DNA from: Liolophura sinensis
Lineage: Eukaryota; Mollusca; Polyplacophora; Chitonida; Chitonidae
Reading direction: 5' to 3'
Length of the DNA stretch: 64,000 bases
Assembly (NCBI RefSeq): GCF_032854445.1
Contig: NC_088300.1
Span: 33,401,608 to 33,465,607, forward strand
Shown here: positions 1 through 13,059 of the stretch, piece by piece
How positions within the stretch are numbered: the stretch's first letter is position 1
How the letters are laid out: each line of letters opens with the position of its first letter
Notes under the pieces: generated by a model
Seen by the model: only the letters and a program-made list of their open reading frames with translations
The model's database searches: none
Told to the model about the DNA's origin: nothing
Position numbers and translations under genes: made by a program

Positions 1-222
1 CATTGATGCTGCATCATACATACCTCTTTGCATTGCAGAGTCGTATTGCTTTCTCAAAATCTATATCCTTCGCATGACATTTTCCAAATTTCCAAGTAAG
101 CGATTTTTGATTCATAAACTGTAAAGCATTTCAATGGCATTTCAGGCAAATTCAAACCGAAATCGTTTTCACTAAATGTTTTGTGCGTTGTTGATGATTT
201 GATATAATCATAATAGACTTGC

Positions 223-286
223 CTGTACTTTGTCCGTCTCCGCCTATTTCCACCTTTAGGATGTGTAAGGAGGCCCCGTAATTTGG
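223..286 (-). CDS. GALC: Galactocerebrosidase (GALC), exon 3, partial gene
   Basis: GALC is a lysosomal glycosidase that removes galactose from galactosylceramide and psychosine. On the minus strand this exon reads PNYGASLHILKVEIGGDGQ plus Ser-Thr, which matches the known GALC segment PNFGASLHILKVEIGGDGQ almost residue for residue. It is preceded by a good acceptor (ctttccag, 287-294). From memory of the human gene, the 64-bp length and the phase equal those of human exon 3. The downstream donor is GC rather than GT (ACAG|GCAAGT, intron starting at 222), in the context typical of GC-AG introns. A reading frame runs on through both splice sites but soon stops. Later exons must lie left of base 1. 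Exon 2 (about 69 bp in human) was not found between 287 and 2744. Confidence 0.85.
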
Positions 287-528
287 CTGGAAAGTGCGAA
301 CATAATCGTATAAACTGTCACTGATTTGTGGTAGTTGGACGGCATGGATGACGTATACATTTGCCGTTAGACAGTTGACAACAACAATGTCCCTAATGCT
401 TAAAACAACACAAAACGAATAAATGTATAAAGCAAATATCTGAATGAAGGAAGGCATCTCAGCGAAGCAGCAATGGATAAAAGATCGGTGGAAATCCGTC
501 CTGCCACAAGGAGACACATTACACGGAC

Positions 529-606
529 TCTAATGATTCCTTCGTCATCATATGACTGAAAAATTGTTAAGTGCGACGTTACACCCAAAACACTCACTCT
601 CTCACT
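529..606 (+). repeat. Dispersed repeat 3' end (CACTCACTC tail)
   Basis: It contains TCATATGACTGAAAAATTGT, then AAGTGCGACGTTACACCC and a CACTCACTC-type tail. The same ending recurs at 58436-58517, 46988-47036 and 11048-11093, so it is a dispersed SINE-like element end, inserted here within the GALC intronic interval. Confidence 0.75.
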
Positions 607-778
607 CTGAATGAAGGCTATAAGTTTTGCAAAGACAGAAATGTAGTCAGTAGAAGCGCTTTAAGGTCTTGAAACCAAAAATTTATGATGAAATTCTTTC
701 GTAATATGAACAAACTGGATTATAACTTACGATAAGCGTCAATGTCAATTTTAATGGTGAAGCTATAGAGTTGTTACC

Positions 779-1051
779 TTAAACAGAAAATCCAGTACTT
801 CGTTTCTTTGTTGCTCTGGATAGTTCACCAGTAGTTTGGACGTTGCCTGAAAACGTCATAAACCACAATACAACACATCGTTTACATATGTTTTCAAGAT
901 CATGGAAATTAACATCCATGTTATAGAACGCATCATGAGTATATGGCGTCATGCATTCATTTGTTCTGTCGGTGTTTAACACGGCGCTCAAGAATGTCCC
1001 ATTTATACGACTGTACTTGGGTTTATAGGTGAAATAAGCCGCCAAGTCCTG
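779..1051 (-). other. Open minus-strand stretch inside GALC intronic interval
   Basis: An 88-residue open frame runs on the minus strand, preceded by a plausible acceptor (cttcccag at 1052-1060) and with a possible donor (GTGAAC) at 823-828. Its sequence (for example AAYFTYKPKYSRING near the start) does not resemble any part of GALC that I know, and its phase does not join exon 3. It may be a lineage-specific exon, a nested relic or chance. I do not assign it. Confidence 0.15.
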
Positions 1052-1248
1052 CTGGGAAGGATTGTTGTATTAGCTGAAAATTATTTATTATTCACATTGT
1101 ATCATCTGGTAGCTTACTTTGTGTTGAATAACTGTGTCTCATTCTACAGCAACTGACAGCAGGTTCCCCCATATTAATGTTCCCCCACGGATAAGTAACA
1201 AAGGATACTCCACTGCGTTCAATTGGTTACCTAACTATGCCTACACAG

Positions 1249-1871
1249 TTTGTAGATGTAGCACCCATATCTCAGTACGTAGATCCATCAGAACAATAGC
1301 GGAAAGCTGACCTTGTATACATATAGCACCTATATCGCAATACGTAACTCACTAAGCACACTGGCGGAAAGCTGGCAGTGTAGATGTTTCACCTATATCT
1401 CAGTACGTAATTAAATCAGAACAATAGAAAAAAGTTGACCGTGTACATGTAGAAGCTATATCTCAGTGCGTGACTCACTCAGAACAACAGCGGAAAGCTG
1501 ACCTTGTAGCACCTACATGTATATCTCAGTACGTAGCTCACTCAGCACAATGGCGGAAAGCTGGCAGTGTAGATGTTTCACGTATATCTCAGTACGTAAT
1601 TAAATCAGAACAATAGAAAAAAGTTCACCATGTACATGTAGAACCTATATTTCAGTGCGTGACTCACTCAGAACAATAGCGGAAAGCTGACCTTGTATCC
1701 AAGTAGCACCTACATGTATATCTCAGTACGTAGCTCACTCAGCACAATGGCGGAAAGCTGACATTATGGATGTAGCACCTATATCTCAGTGCGTAGCTCA
1801 CTCAGCACAATGGCGGAAAGCTGATAGTGTAGATGCAGAACCTATATCTCAGTGCGTCGTTCATTCAGAAC
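1249..1871 (+). repeat. Minisatellite, ~63-bp monomer in ~189-bp trimers
   Basis: The monomer contains CACCTATATCTCAGTACGTA, then a CTCACTCAG box, a GCGGAAAGCTGACC box and TACATGTAG. Variant monomers alternate so that the pattern beginning AGTGTAGATGTTTCAC recurs 189 bp apart (near 1377 and 1566). It lies in the GALC intronic interval. Short open frames across it are repeat artefacts. Confidence 0.9.
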
Positions 1872-2345
1872 AACAACAGAAAGCTGACCTTGTATACATG
1901 TACCACCTATATCTCAGTGCGTCGCTCACTCAGGGCAATAGCGGAAAGCTCACCGTGTACATGTAGGAGACTGTAGATGTAGTTAACATTGTAACAGTCT
2001 CAGCTTATAGCCATAGTCTCTTTAGTAGCCAACAACAGAAAGCTGACCTTGTATACATGTACCACCTATATCTCAGTGCGTCGCTCACTCAGAACAATAG
2101 CGGAAAGCTCACCGTGTACATGTAGGAAACTGTAGATGTAGTTAACATTGTAACAGTCTCAGCTGATAGCCATAGTCTCTTTAGTAGCCAACAGCAGAAA
2201 GCTGACCTTGTATACATGTACCACCTATATCTCAGTGCGTCGCTCACTCAGAACAATAGCGGAAAGCTCACCGTGTACATGGAGGAGACTGTAACTGTAA
2301 TTAACATTGTAACAGTCTCAGCTTATAGCCATCTCTTTGGTAGCC
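1872..2345 (+). repeat. Minisatellite, three 159-bp higher-order units
   Basis: AACAACAGAAAGCTGACC-type starts fall at 1872, 2031 and 2190, exactly 159 bp apart. Each unit holds two of the ~63-bp monomers plus a unique spacer containing AACATTGTAACAGTCTCAGC. The array therefore switches from a trimeric to a dimer-plus-spacer period without a break. Confidence 0.9.
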
Positions 2346-2521
2346 AATAAGTTTAGCTAATAACTGTTTAGTGATGGAGCGAAGAGGTCATCATGTCTAT
2401 ATAGGATGGTCAGCTATATACATTGATGAATTGTCCACTCCGTTACATTCCTACATATTTTAAATTTTTATTGCAACAAGTCACTATGTCTGTAGGTTGG
2501 TTAATATGTTCGTCGACTTAA

Positions 2522-2575
2522 TTTATTCATTTATTTTATTGTTATTTTACACCCTACTCAAGAATATTGGGATAC
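2522..2575 (-). repeat. SINE 3'-end fragment
   Basis: It reads, in reverse, the common SINE tail: CAATATTCTTGAGTAGGG, TGTAAAATAACAATAAAATA and A-rich repeats. It lies between the minisatellite and GALC exon 1. Confidence 0.6.
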
Positions 2576-2744
2576 CTGTTTGGATATCTGATAAACCAAG
2601 TAACTAGAAAGTTCTCGTTTCGCTATATGTAAACTATATTTCGTATGTTCAAGATATACTTTTGAGGTGACGTAGATCTGCCTTCTATACCGGATTACTC
2701 TATAAGCTGGCTTCACGATGTCCCAATCATGTCATCTAACTCAC

Positions 2745-2876
2745 CCCTCCACCGCTGATAGCCCCGATCCCATCAAATTTCCGACCGCACCCTCCGGAGT
2801 CATCCACGACGTAAACCTGTGAGAGGGATTGGTCTGTGAGTAGACCGAGAAACACAACCGTCCAAAATAGTACCAT
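2745..2876 (-). CDS. GALC: Galactocerebrosidase (GALC), exon 1 with signal peptide
   Basis: From an ATG at 2874-2876 the minus strand encodes 44 residues. The first 20 (MVLFWTVVFLGLLTDQSLSQ) are a typical signal peptide. The next 24 (VYVVDDSGGCGRKFDGIGAI, then SGGG) match the mature start of GALC, human [20 protein letters not shown] then SGGG. The exon ends in phase 0 directly before GTGAGT, exactly where human exon 1 ends as I recall it. The same-frame stop upstream (TAG) and the absence of another in-frame ATG support this start. The signal peptide fits delivery to the lysosome through the secretory route. An open frame of 77 codons in another phase over the same bases is a shadow. The gene is transcribed away from the tubulin gene. 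Confidence 0.85.
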
Positions 2877-4226
2877 GTCGGAACATTCGCCTCCTGTAAC
2901 ATCAGCTGTGCAGACCTTCTCAAATGTCTGTGTCGGCTACTGGTTATAGACGCGCTATTATCAGTCAGAACCATTCGTTTTTATCAGTTTGCTCCACTTG
3001 TTTTATCGCCGGTATATAGTGTTGTAGGCCAGCCTCGGTGAACAAAGAAGAAAATAAACTTGAATAAACTATACAGGGAAAACGTTCAATCCCAATCACT
3101 GGCTATTTGTCCAAGGTTTGCTGTTTTCGAATTTAGCTGATACAACCAGGATATAGACCCTGTTGTCACCAGAATTTAACGTCCGAAACGTATAAAACTG
3201 TTTTATTTCTTTTTGAACAGTAGCTTTTTTTGAACAGTAGTCTTTCAAACCGTATACTCGTGGCTGTTTCAATGACGGTGGTGAGGTTATTTGAGAAAAC
3301 CAGTGTTTGCAACGGATATTAAAAAAAAATTAAAATAAACTATGTGAGTCCACATGTATATGCATTATTTCAAAATGGTGCAAGAAGCATTCGAGAATTA
3401 TTTTCAAAAAGGTCTTTTCCACTATTTTTTGGCTTATTTGGTTTATGATTCGATTGTTGGTAAACGCCGATTTTTATTTATTTATTTTTTGGGGGTTTGT
3501 TACCTGTTTCGGATAACAAAATATTCTCTGCAGATGAACAGAAGATTGCTTTCCCGGTACCTAAGTTATGAAACTCGCATCATAAAAACCTGACCTGTAA
3601 GGAGAGGAAGCATTTATCTATCTGCATTGTTTGTGTTATATTTTCATCACACCATTGTTCGAAGCTTTAATAGCATAAATTGTAAACGATTAATTCCTTT
3701 GTATTTTCGTATTCACCACTGACTTGATGACTGAATGATTTATTAATTGGGTGATTATTATTTAACGACATTTTATTGGCACCTGCATCCTGGTGGCGAA
3801 ATGTGATACATTATTAACAACATGCTATGTCTTCCTGAGATTCTGTGTTAGATTTCTGTGAAAAAATAAATTATACATTTATATTTTACAGGGAATAAAT
3901 TTCATAGAAAATGTGACGAATGTGACATTTCAGCGTAAGTGGGAAGGTATATAGTCGTCACTTTATACGGGAATTCTCCGATTTCCTCCCGCTATGGTAA
4001 CTGCCGTCGCGTAAGTGAGATATTCTGGAGTGCAACGTAAAACTTCAATCAAACCAGTCTGGCAAGTAAAATGGATTTTGCTATTACAAAATGAAAACAA
4101 CTTTCAGCGGTATAAACTTAGGCAGTTATCAAACCAAAACGTTATAAGGGACAACAAGAAATAGTATGATTAGGGTGAAAATATTACTAATCTGGCAGAT
4201 TACGATAATAATCCGATTTGGTGCTT
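2877..4226. other. Intergenic region between divergent GALC and tubulin genes
   Basis: No gene is seen here. The part next to 2877 should hold the GALC 5' UTR and promoter. A 79-codon open frame at 3354-3593 has a low-complexity, AT-rich composition and no family resemblance. A SINE fragment occupies about 3932-4055. Confidence 0.5.
3932..4055 (+). repeat. Degenerate SINE fragment
   Basis: It contains CGTAAGTGGGAAGGT, a degraded middle part, then GCCGTCGCGTAAGTGAGATA and AACGTAAAACTTCAATCAAA. These are in the order seen in the fuller copies at 30501-30670 and 34718-34978. Confidence 0.7.
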
Positions 4227-4342
4227 ATTGGCCAGCATTGATCACTGACGGGTTCGCACAGGCCCACTGTTGCTTGACTACTGTCGTCTAGTAACCATGG
4301 GCTAATCCATTTCGTGTGGTTAACTAAAACCTGTATATAAAA
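4227..4342 (+). promoter_or_regulatory. Alpha-tubulin promoter (TATA box, CCAAT, X-box-like half site)
   Basis: A TATA box, TATATAAAA, lies at 4334-4342, about 90 bp before the start codon, predicting transcription from about 4365-4370. An inverted CCAAT (ATTGG) is at 4227-4231. GTAACCATGG at 4291-4300 resembles the left half of an RFX X-box (GTTRCCATRG), but the right half is poor. These are sequence matches only. Confidence 0.6.
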
Positions 4343-4430
4343 CCGGGTCTAGTCTGTTACCTTCACACTTGACTTCCAGTCTCCACTCGGATAATATCCC
4401 AGTCGCGCAGTCAGACTTTTACCTACAACC

Positions 4431-6454
<2,024 letters not shown>

Positions 6455-6498
6455 AGTTGCATCATTCGTCAACTTTCAATCCTTTGAAGTTATAGTTC

Positions 6499-6504
6499 AA
6501 TAAA
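6499..6504 (+). terminator. Poly(A) signal of alpha-tubulin
   Basis: AATAAA lies 45 bases after the TAA stop. It is followed by a GT/T-rich stretch (TGGTTTTATTTTTTTTGG) that can serve as the downstream element. Confidence 0.85.
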
Positions 6505-9500
6505 TTTATAGTCCGAACAAAACTGGTTTTATTTTTTTTGGTTAAAACCCTAGTTACAATTACTGCCTTATACTTACATGCTAGTCTTTTGAGTAATTAG
6601 ACTGGTAAACAGATATGTTAATTAATCCGTTCATCGATGGAATGTATTCACACATTTCGCTTATTCCTTACTTATTATTAATAATAATTACTTTTAATAT
6701 CGACACTTGGTCAAAAAATGATCAAAAATTGATAACATTGAAATTATTTATCCCACGTGAGCTACATGTAGTGTTGCTCGATGATGTCAGTTCAGGCGGA
6801 ATTGATCTGACCTTTAGCCAGGAACATGCCAATTCACATCATTGATCAAGAACAAGGTCTTATTTTTAAGGCCGCATGTTCGGTCTGGTGTAGCGCATCT
6901 GAGAATGCTATTGCTATGGTGGCAGTGATGTAAAGTGAGTGTTAGAGAACGGCGCATGCGCTGTATAGAGTATGAACATGCGTCGCTCATTACGCTCTTT
7001 CTACATGACTGCCACACTATGCAAGATGGACCTTTCGAGCCTCACCACTGGTTTTCTCGCGTCGTAACTGTTTAATCAGCATTCAGCAGTAAACTTGTTG
7101 CAGGTATTGGTAAGGATCATGCTGTGCATACTTTAGATAAAGTATTATTAAACACAAATGTTGTGTTTTCTGACATCACTTCCTGCCTTATCACTGTGAC
7201 CCCAGTGACCTTGGAGTTGTTCAAGATTTGTGTACAAAATTTGCCAGTGGTGGCAGTTGTACAAAACGGACTAGAGAGCAGCGCATGAGCTATAAGTATG
7301 ATACTGTTCGATATAATTTTTGATGCGTTGTTGACCATTACAAAGCTCGAAAATGTACTGGTTGGTCGGTAAATGGCACAAACCTGAACCACAACACCGT
7401 GTGAGAATACCTTCGTAAAATTGAGAATATACATGTAACTAAATCATTGTAAAATTATATCTTAAGGAGTAGTTCTGTGTTATTAGCTATCACTTCATGA
7501 AGTAATTGTGTAGAGGCACAGACTAGACCGCGCAATCAAATTGCAATGAGTTTGATTGGACAAAATTCCCAGTAATTCAAACCACTCATTATGTCAGTAA
7601 TGTCATTTTGTTTTACCTATTCTTCGGTGATATGACTTTGGAAAAATAAAGTATGATACTTTCTAGAAAGCTTGGGCATTCTGCTTTCAAGTGATATATG
7701 TCTTAGTCAGGTGCTGTCTTTTAATTTAAGAGATACATTTTCATTCAATTGTGTACGTCTATTACCAATCCTATATGTTTGGCTGCAATCTGTATCATAT
7801 TAGTTGAAAAAACAATACATCACAAGGCCTAACAAAATAATACTATTATTATTATTATTTGTGTTCTTTTTGGAATTGCAATGTTTGTCTGTCAATAATT
7901 ATAAGCTGCATTGCAACTCATGATAAAAATAACCCCAAACATAAAATAAAATAAATAAAATGCCACAAAAAAATTTATAAACTAAACAATTTCTATTCTG
8001 TAAATATTGATTGATGAACAAACTTCCTTACCTCTAGAATAAATATTTTAAGAAGTTGTGTCGTAAAACTTGTTTGAAAACTGAAAAGGAAGGTAAGATT
8101 TTTCTTCCATATCGAGGTCAAGATTTTGATATGTAGATAAAACAGCAGAATGAAATATAACATCCCATACACAACAGTATACATATTATTTAAGAGGAAA
8201 AGTAATTATCCCTGATTCAACAAAGTGTGAATTATACTGTTCATGCTGATACAGATGTCTTTAAAACAACATGTCAAATGTGGCGTTATTCATAACCATA
8301 AAACTGTTTGGGCTATGAAGCATACATACCTGCTTAAATGTCCTCAGGCTCACCATATTTGGTGTGACCAGGGTTCAGTTCGTTCACGACTGATTAACGC
8401 TTGTCCCGTGCGAGTTTGACGCTAAAGATGGTCACGAAGTAAAAAAAAAAACAACATTTCTCGAGCCGAGCACGTGTACTGTGTTCAATTTGGAAAATTC
8501 GGTGAAAAATCACCGATGAACCAGAGGCGGGTATACCGTTTTCGTGACTTGCAAGATGGCAGTTAGGTCCAAGATTTGCCTCCGAGCTGAAGAGTGAAGG
8601 AGCACTGATTGGATCATAGCGCCTCACAGACATTTTAGTGTTCTTGATACACTATAAATTTCTGCACTGTTAGTTTTCACACTTTTAAAGCATATCAGAA
8701 TTTTGTCTGTTTTCGATAGAACTGAAAACTTTTCCTCAGTGTTACTGCTTTTTTGATATGATGTAGAGAAAAGTGCAAGCTGCATATGGTAGTATGGCAT
8801 TGTAACACGCTGAAGTTAGGGCATATACATTTTTGAGGTTGAAGTTGACAAATTTACTACATAAGTGGTAGGGAAAATCAATGCACTCGTATAACTTTTA
8901 GGCGATTATACTATCTTCGGGAACCACATTATGTAGTATGTCATTTTGACCTTCTTGTTGGTTCCAAGTGCATTAGGCCCAAGGGAAGTAACTCATGATG
9001 TATTGACAGACCTTAAAAATGTCCATGCTAAAGTTGTTTCCCTTACTGCTGTTTTCAATTTGAATTGAGATCTCGTTTCAATAATATGTCAATGTCTTTC
9101 GCCATGATCATTCGTTTGGTTACAATGCAGTAAATATGTACACGCACCATCGCAGAAGAATTATCTACAACATCAAGAAGAAACGATAAAAACCTGCAGG
9201 TTTGTCAGGCTTCAGATGTAGTAATGTGGATTCCCTTTGGCTTTATCTTTTTTTTGTCCACAGGTAAAATTTATTGAAGACCTCATGCGCAGGTCTTCAT
9301 AAAGACCTCGGGAGGATGAGATAATTGTCGTTTGTCATCCGGACGACTTAATAAAGGTCTCGTACGCACGGCATAATTGTGTATTTCTCATGATTTTTTT
9401 TCTTGTGTATTTATCTTGTGAGCACGACAGAAACTTTGAAAGTTTCCGTTTTTTTTTTTGTCTAACCACGTCACTTTTAGGGCTCTGTAGAACGGAGTGT

Positions 9501-9719
9501 GTTCTCGAGTTATAGAAAAAAACTAAAAGAGTGTAATGTGTGGACCAATATACCCTCACTCCTACCCATCTGATCGCTATCACTTTAAGTCAAGCTACTA
9601 AAGAAAAAAATAACATGAAGTTTTCTCATGGTGACATGATTTTAATCCATCTCAGTATGTAAATAAATATTTGTATTTGTTTAAAATGGTGAATAGGTAG
9701 GCCTATGTAAAAAATTAAT
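6505..9719. other. AT-rich intergenic region, no gene recognised
   Basis: Open frames here are short and unlike any family. A local direct similarity links about 6930-6985 and 7245-7290 (GCGCATG flanked by GAG-rich and TATAG/TATAAG sequence). An 80-codon minus-strand frame with a real ATG at 8633 has mixed composition but no neighbouring exon evidence. A small perfect hairpin, TGAAGACCT/AGGTCTTCA, lies at 9275-9299. Confidence 0.5.
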
Positions 9720-9732
9720 GGGGGGGGGGGGG
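9720..9732 (+). repeat. Poly(G) tract
   Basis: An uninterrupted run of G at the left edge of duplicated family A. A similar run lies at 15049-15061. Confidence 0.95.
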
Positions 9733-9799
9733 CTGTAGAAGGCTCTTTACACACAGTAAACTATTATTTCGTTGACAAATGATTTTTTTTTATTTTCGG

Positions 9800-11030
9800 A
9801 TTTTTCGCGTAGGTCAAATCCTGGGATTTTTTCTTTCCAAACCCAGCAGATAATGATTCTGAAGGTTGCGTAGACGCGATTCTATTACGCTCCAAATCAC
9901 AGCCGCTTAGCTAAGCGAATAGTTCCGTGTTAGCGCATACACCACCCACACACTGGCCAATTTCTGACGATTATTCCAGCAGGTTTGCGAAATTAAATAA
10001 CAAATATAATGCATTGAAAATGAACCAGCTGGCTTGTTATTTTTCACCGACCCCAGTGCTATGTGGCATGCAAGAGCAGTATAGAAATAATGCGATTGGG
10101 TTGATTGACTTCAGAAAATGTTCCGAATATCTGGTCTCTGAAGTACAACGACCTGACCGAGGTATAGCTATGATGTTTTTTCAAAGCTGCTTTTACGGAA
10201 TGGGCACGTTTGCATTGTAATGACTCCCTTGCTTTGGTTCGGAAAACATTTTCCTTATGGCCTCGAATGTACATGTATTTTAACCAAACTGTGTCATTTG
10301 AAGCTGTTTTCAGATGATGATCGTCCACCCCATGACCCTGGCTACCCCATTCTGCTGACTTTCTCCTTTCCGATCAGTTTAAATTGCTTAACTGAAATTT
10401 CACTGTTGTGTGTTTGACCTACAATCTCGGTGTAATTCCTCAAAGCATCATTTTTTAAATATATAAATGGTATTTCTGCCACCAAACGATCCCATAAAAT
10501 GCATTCACATGTATGTCATGGGTTTTTTTCATATGTGGAATCCACTCCCAATACCATGGTATCAGCCTATTTTCGTGAACTCTTGCCTACTTCTCAGAAT
10601 TTATCGCAAAATGTCGAGCCAGTTTTTTGCGGAATTTGATAATAATCTGATTTGGTGTTTGCGGATTGTCCACGAGGCCATGCAGTCGTCACTCCTGTTT
10701 GCTGGAGTACAAAAGTTAATGGAAAACTTCGTAAACAACAATTTTACATATGGCATTTTCGGAAATGATAGCAATCGTAGACTGAAATTTTAGGCGTATA
10801 TGACAATTCAACTATAAAATTAACTTATATCTCAAGAAAAGGATAAAGCTGTCGTTCTCAAATTTCCTCACCTATTTCAAAATATTGATATATGTTCATG
10901 GGCATGATTATTATTTGTTTAATTAGATTGAATAAAATAATGTTTATTTATTCGTAAGCGGTTAAATTAAAGGATGGAAGAAATTGGAATATCTGGTCCA
11001 CCGACGCCACAAGGCGGCATATATCTCTCG
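9800..11030 (+). repeat. Segmental duplicate family A, copy 1
   Basis: Many blocks match copy 2 (13060-14655) in order. Examples are GGTTGCGTAGACGCGATTCT, CACAGCCGCTTAGCTAAGCG and AGTTCCGTGTTAG near the left, TTAAATTGCTTAACTG and GAATTTATCGCA in the middle, and GATTATTATTTGTTTAATTA near the right. A 108-codon plus-strand frame (10467-10793) shares its phase with a frame in copy 3 (around 23.8 kb), keeping an FH-x-WN ... WYQ pattern, but copy 2 is frameshifted there. It may be an old exon. No family is recognised. Confidence 0.7.
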
Positions 11031-11047
11031 GGTAAAATCCATAGCCG

Positions 11048-11310
11048 TATATGTACGACGTTAAACCCCAAGCACTCACTCACCCATAGCCGTATATCAG
11101 CAACAGCTGAATTCGAGTCTGCGATCTCACTGGTCTGGGTCAGATTAGCTGTGGTGAGATCATCCCCTGTAAGTCGAGGTGACCCAAGAGACTCTCACTA
11201 ATGTGGTCGCTCTGAGATAAAGTCCAGCTCATGCTGCCTCCCTCCCAGCCCATGGTCATTCGTTTCCCTCGGGTTCTGCCCTATTGCGTCCCACTATAAT
11301 AACTCCAGAA
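11048..11310 (+). repeat. SINE-like fragments
   Basis: ACGACGTTAAACCCCAAGCA with a CACTCACTCAC tail lies at 11055-11093. It is followed at about 11205-11290 by a degraded SINE middle (GTGGTCGCTCTGAGATAAAG, TCCAGCTCATGCTGCCTCC, CCTCGGGTTCTGCC) similar to the head and body of the copy at 34718-34978. Confidence 0.6.
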
Positions 11311-11551
11311 ATTAAATGCGTTAATTTTAGCAGAAAATCTGAGTGATGCTAGAATGTATCTGTTATTATAACACAGTATTCTGTCATATCAACATAATAT
11401 CCTGTTATTCTAAAGAATCTTTATACTGAATTAATAGAATATGTGTCTTATATTTTGCAGAACAATCCACGGTTATAAGAGAATACGTTCTACAGTCACT
11501 CAGACAGCAGACTTTCTGTTAAAATGAACACATTAATTTTTTGAGTGTATT

Positions 11552-11605
11552 GGCCGCGTCCTGTAAGTGAAATATTCTTGAGTACGGGGTAAAACACCAT
11601 AAATA
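11552..11605 (+). repeat. SINE 3'-end fragment
   Basis: It contains GCCGCGTCCTGTAAGTGAAA, then TATTCTTGAGTACGGGGTAA and AACACCATAAAT, the shared 3' end. Confidence 0.75.
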
Positions 11606-11757
11606 TAAGCCGAAGTAGTACTTGACAATTTCTGTTGCTAACTGAATAGAGCGGGATCAAAAGGCAGCAACCCTGAACAGCGGTGATTTGATATTCCCCC
11701 GGTGAGCCGTTATCTAACTGTTAATATACTCCCTCAAGTCCCGCTCTTCCCGTTATA

Positions 11758-11925
11758 ATTTGGCGACCATGTTCTGGCCATACACTCCAAGGCAAGATAC
11801 CAGACTGATGTTACCTTGGTCACGTGCTGTATCTCCCTGGCCCTGAAATTCTATCAGAACAAGTGTGGTGAATAAATAACAAGCTTTGTTTGTTAACTAA
11901 TAAATGTTTCAGACCTCTGATTGTC
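11758..11925 (+). repeat. Dispersed repeat pair, copy 1 (second copy 20301-20465)
   Basis: The stretch containing GATACCAGACTGATGTTACC, TTGGTCACGTGCTGTATCTC and GTGGTGAATAAATAACAAGC is nearly identical to 20345-20455. This is far less diverged than the surrounding family copies, so it is likely a recent mobile insertion. Confidence 0.85.
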
Positions 11926-11994
11926 TCCAGATAATTGGCACTATTTAGACGATCACATCCAGCTCATTTGTTAAGCTTACCAACCCTAACGGAG

Positions 11995-12765
11995 AGTAAA
12001 CGTAAGTGCGGAAGACAGATGTACAAAGCGCGCCGTGCCTTCTGGATGGTTTTGTAAAGGGTACAAAAGACTAGAGCACAGAGAGTAAAAATCTGGACAG
12101 CCACGACAGTGTGATAGATGGCAAATGTTCACACGTAACCAATAAAATCCAGCCACTTGACAGTTTACCTTAGTCAGGATTTTTTAAAATGTACGTGTAA
12201 GTGCTAAAAAAACGACAACTTACCTGCCCCCTAAAACCATAGGATAGAAAGAATTGGGGAAAAAAAGTCCAGTGATGCTAATTGCAATTTATTAAACGTT
12301 ACTCAGGATGCTGTGTTGTTATCAAGTTTAATAAACATTCGCAAGAAAACAATGAGGCATTTGGGTACCCCAAATGAACAATGGCGTTTGAGTAAAAATA
12401 CATTGCACTAGCTGTGTACCAGATGTACAAAGTAATATAATTGAAGACTTATAGTATAGAGAGTAAACCAGAACAGCGACGATGGTGTGATATCTGGCAA
12501 ATGGTCACACGTAACCGGTGAAATACGACTTCTTGTGTACTACCTCATTCAGTGTTTTGTTCTAACTGTTCATGTAAATGCATAAATAATGTCAATTTAC
12601 AAGCCCCCTAACAGTATGGCTTAAGCGAAATTAGGTAAAAATTGCAGTGATGTTAATTGCAATTTACTAGACGTCACTGGTCTAGAATTACTCACAATGC
12701 TGTTTTGTCGTCGCATTTAACATACAATCACATCAAAACAATTCCAAGTGACCAGGCCTCGCGGA
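11995..12765 (+). repeat. Local tandem duplication, ~430-bp period
   Basis: The order of blocks in 11995-12360 is repeated in 12420-12765. Each carries an inverted copy of the CCGGTTACGTG repeat family (12045-12165 and 12450-12530), then a CAGTGATGYTAATTGCAATT block and an ACTCAGGATGCTG/ACTCACAATGCTG block. A 60-codon open frame in the second copy is not conserved in the first. Confidence 0.7.
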
Positions 12766-13059
12766 TACTGAAACAATGCGGAACAGTCGTTTTACGTAAT
12801 ATACATACAGCTAGAATACATAGATGTTTTCTTTTCTAGTTTTGTGATAATATGTGAGCCTTCAAAAATGTTAAGCTGTGTTGGCCAGTAACGGCTTTAA
12901 CCGTCGTTTCTCCATAGTATGAAAGTTCATTTTATAAATTAATGTGATAGTAATGACAAACTTTGTGTTAACACAATATCGCCCCTCACAAACCTTTGAC
13001 AAGCGCTAAACGTCATCACACTGATCACATTTACATATAAACGATCTATTTGCTGGGAG

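Noticed and set aside
223-398. One continuous GALC exon running from 398 through exon 3
   Set aside because: The frame is open, but the strong acceptor at 287-294 and the human 64-bp exon length fit better, and the longer version cannot join exon 1 in phase.
2741-2974. 77-codon minus-strand frame from an ATG over GALC exon 1
   Set aside because: The GALC frame in another phase explains the bases, with signal peptide, family match and donor site.
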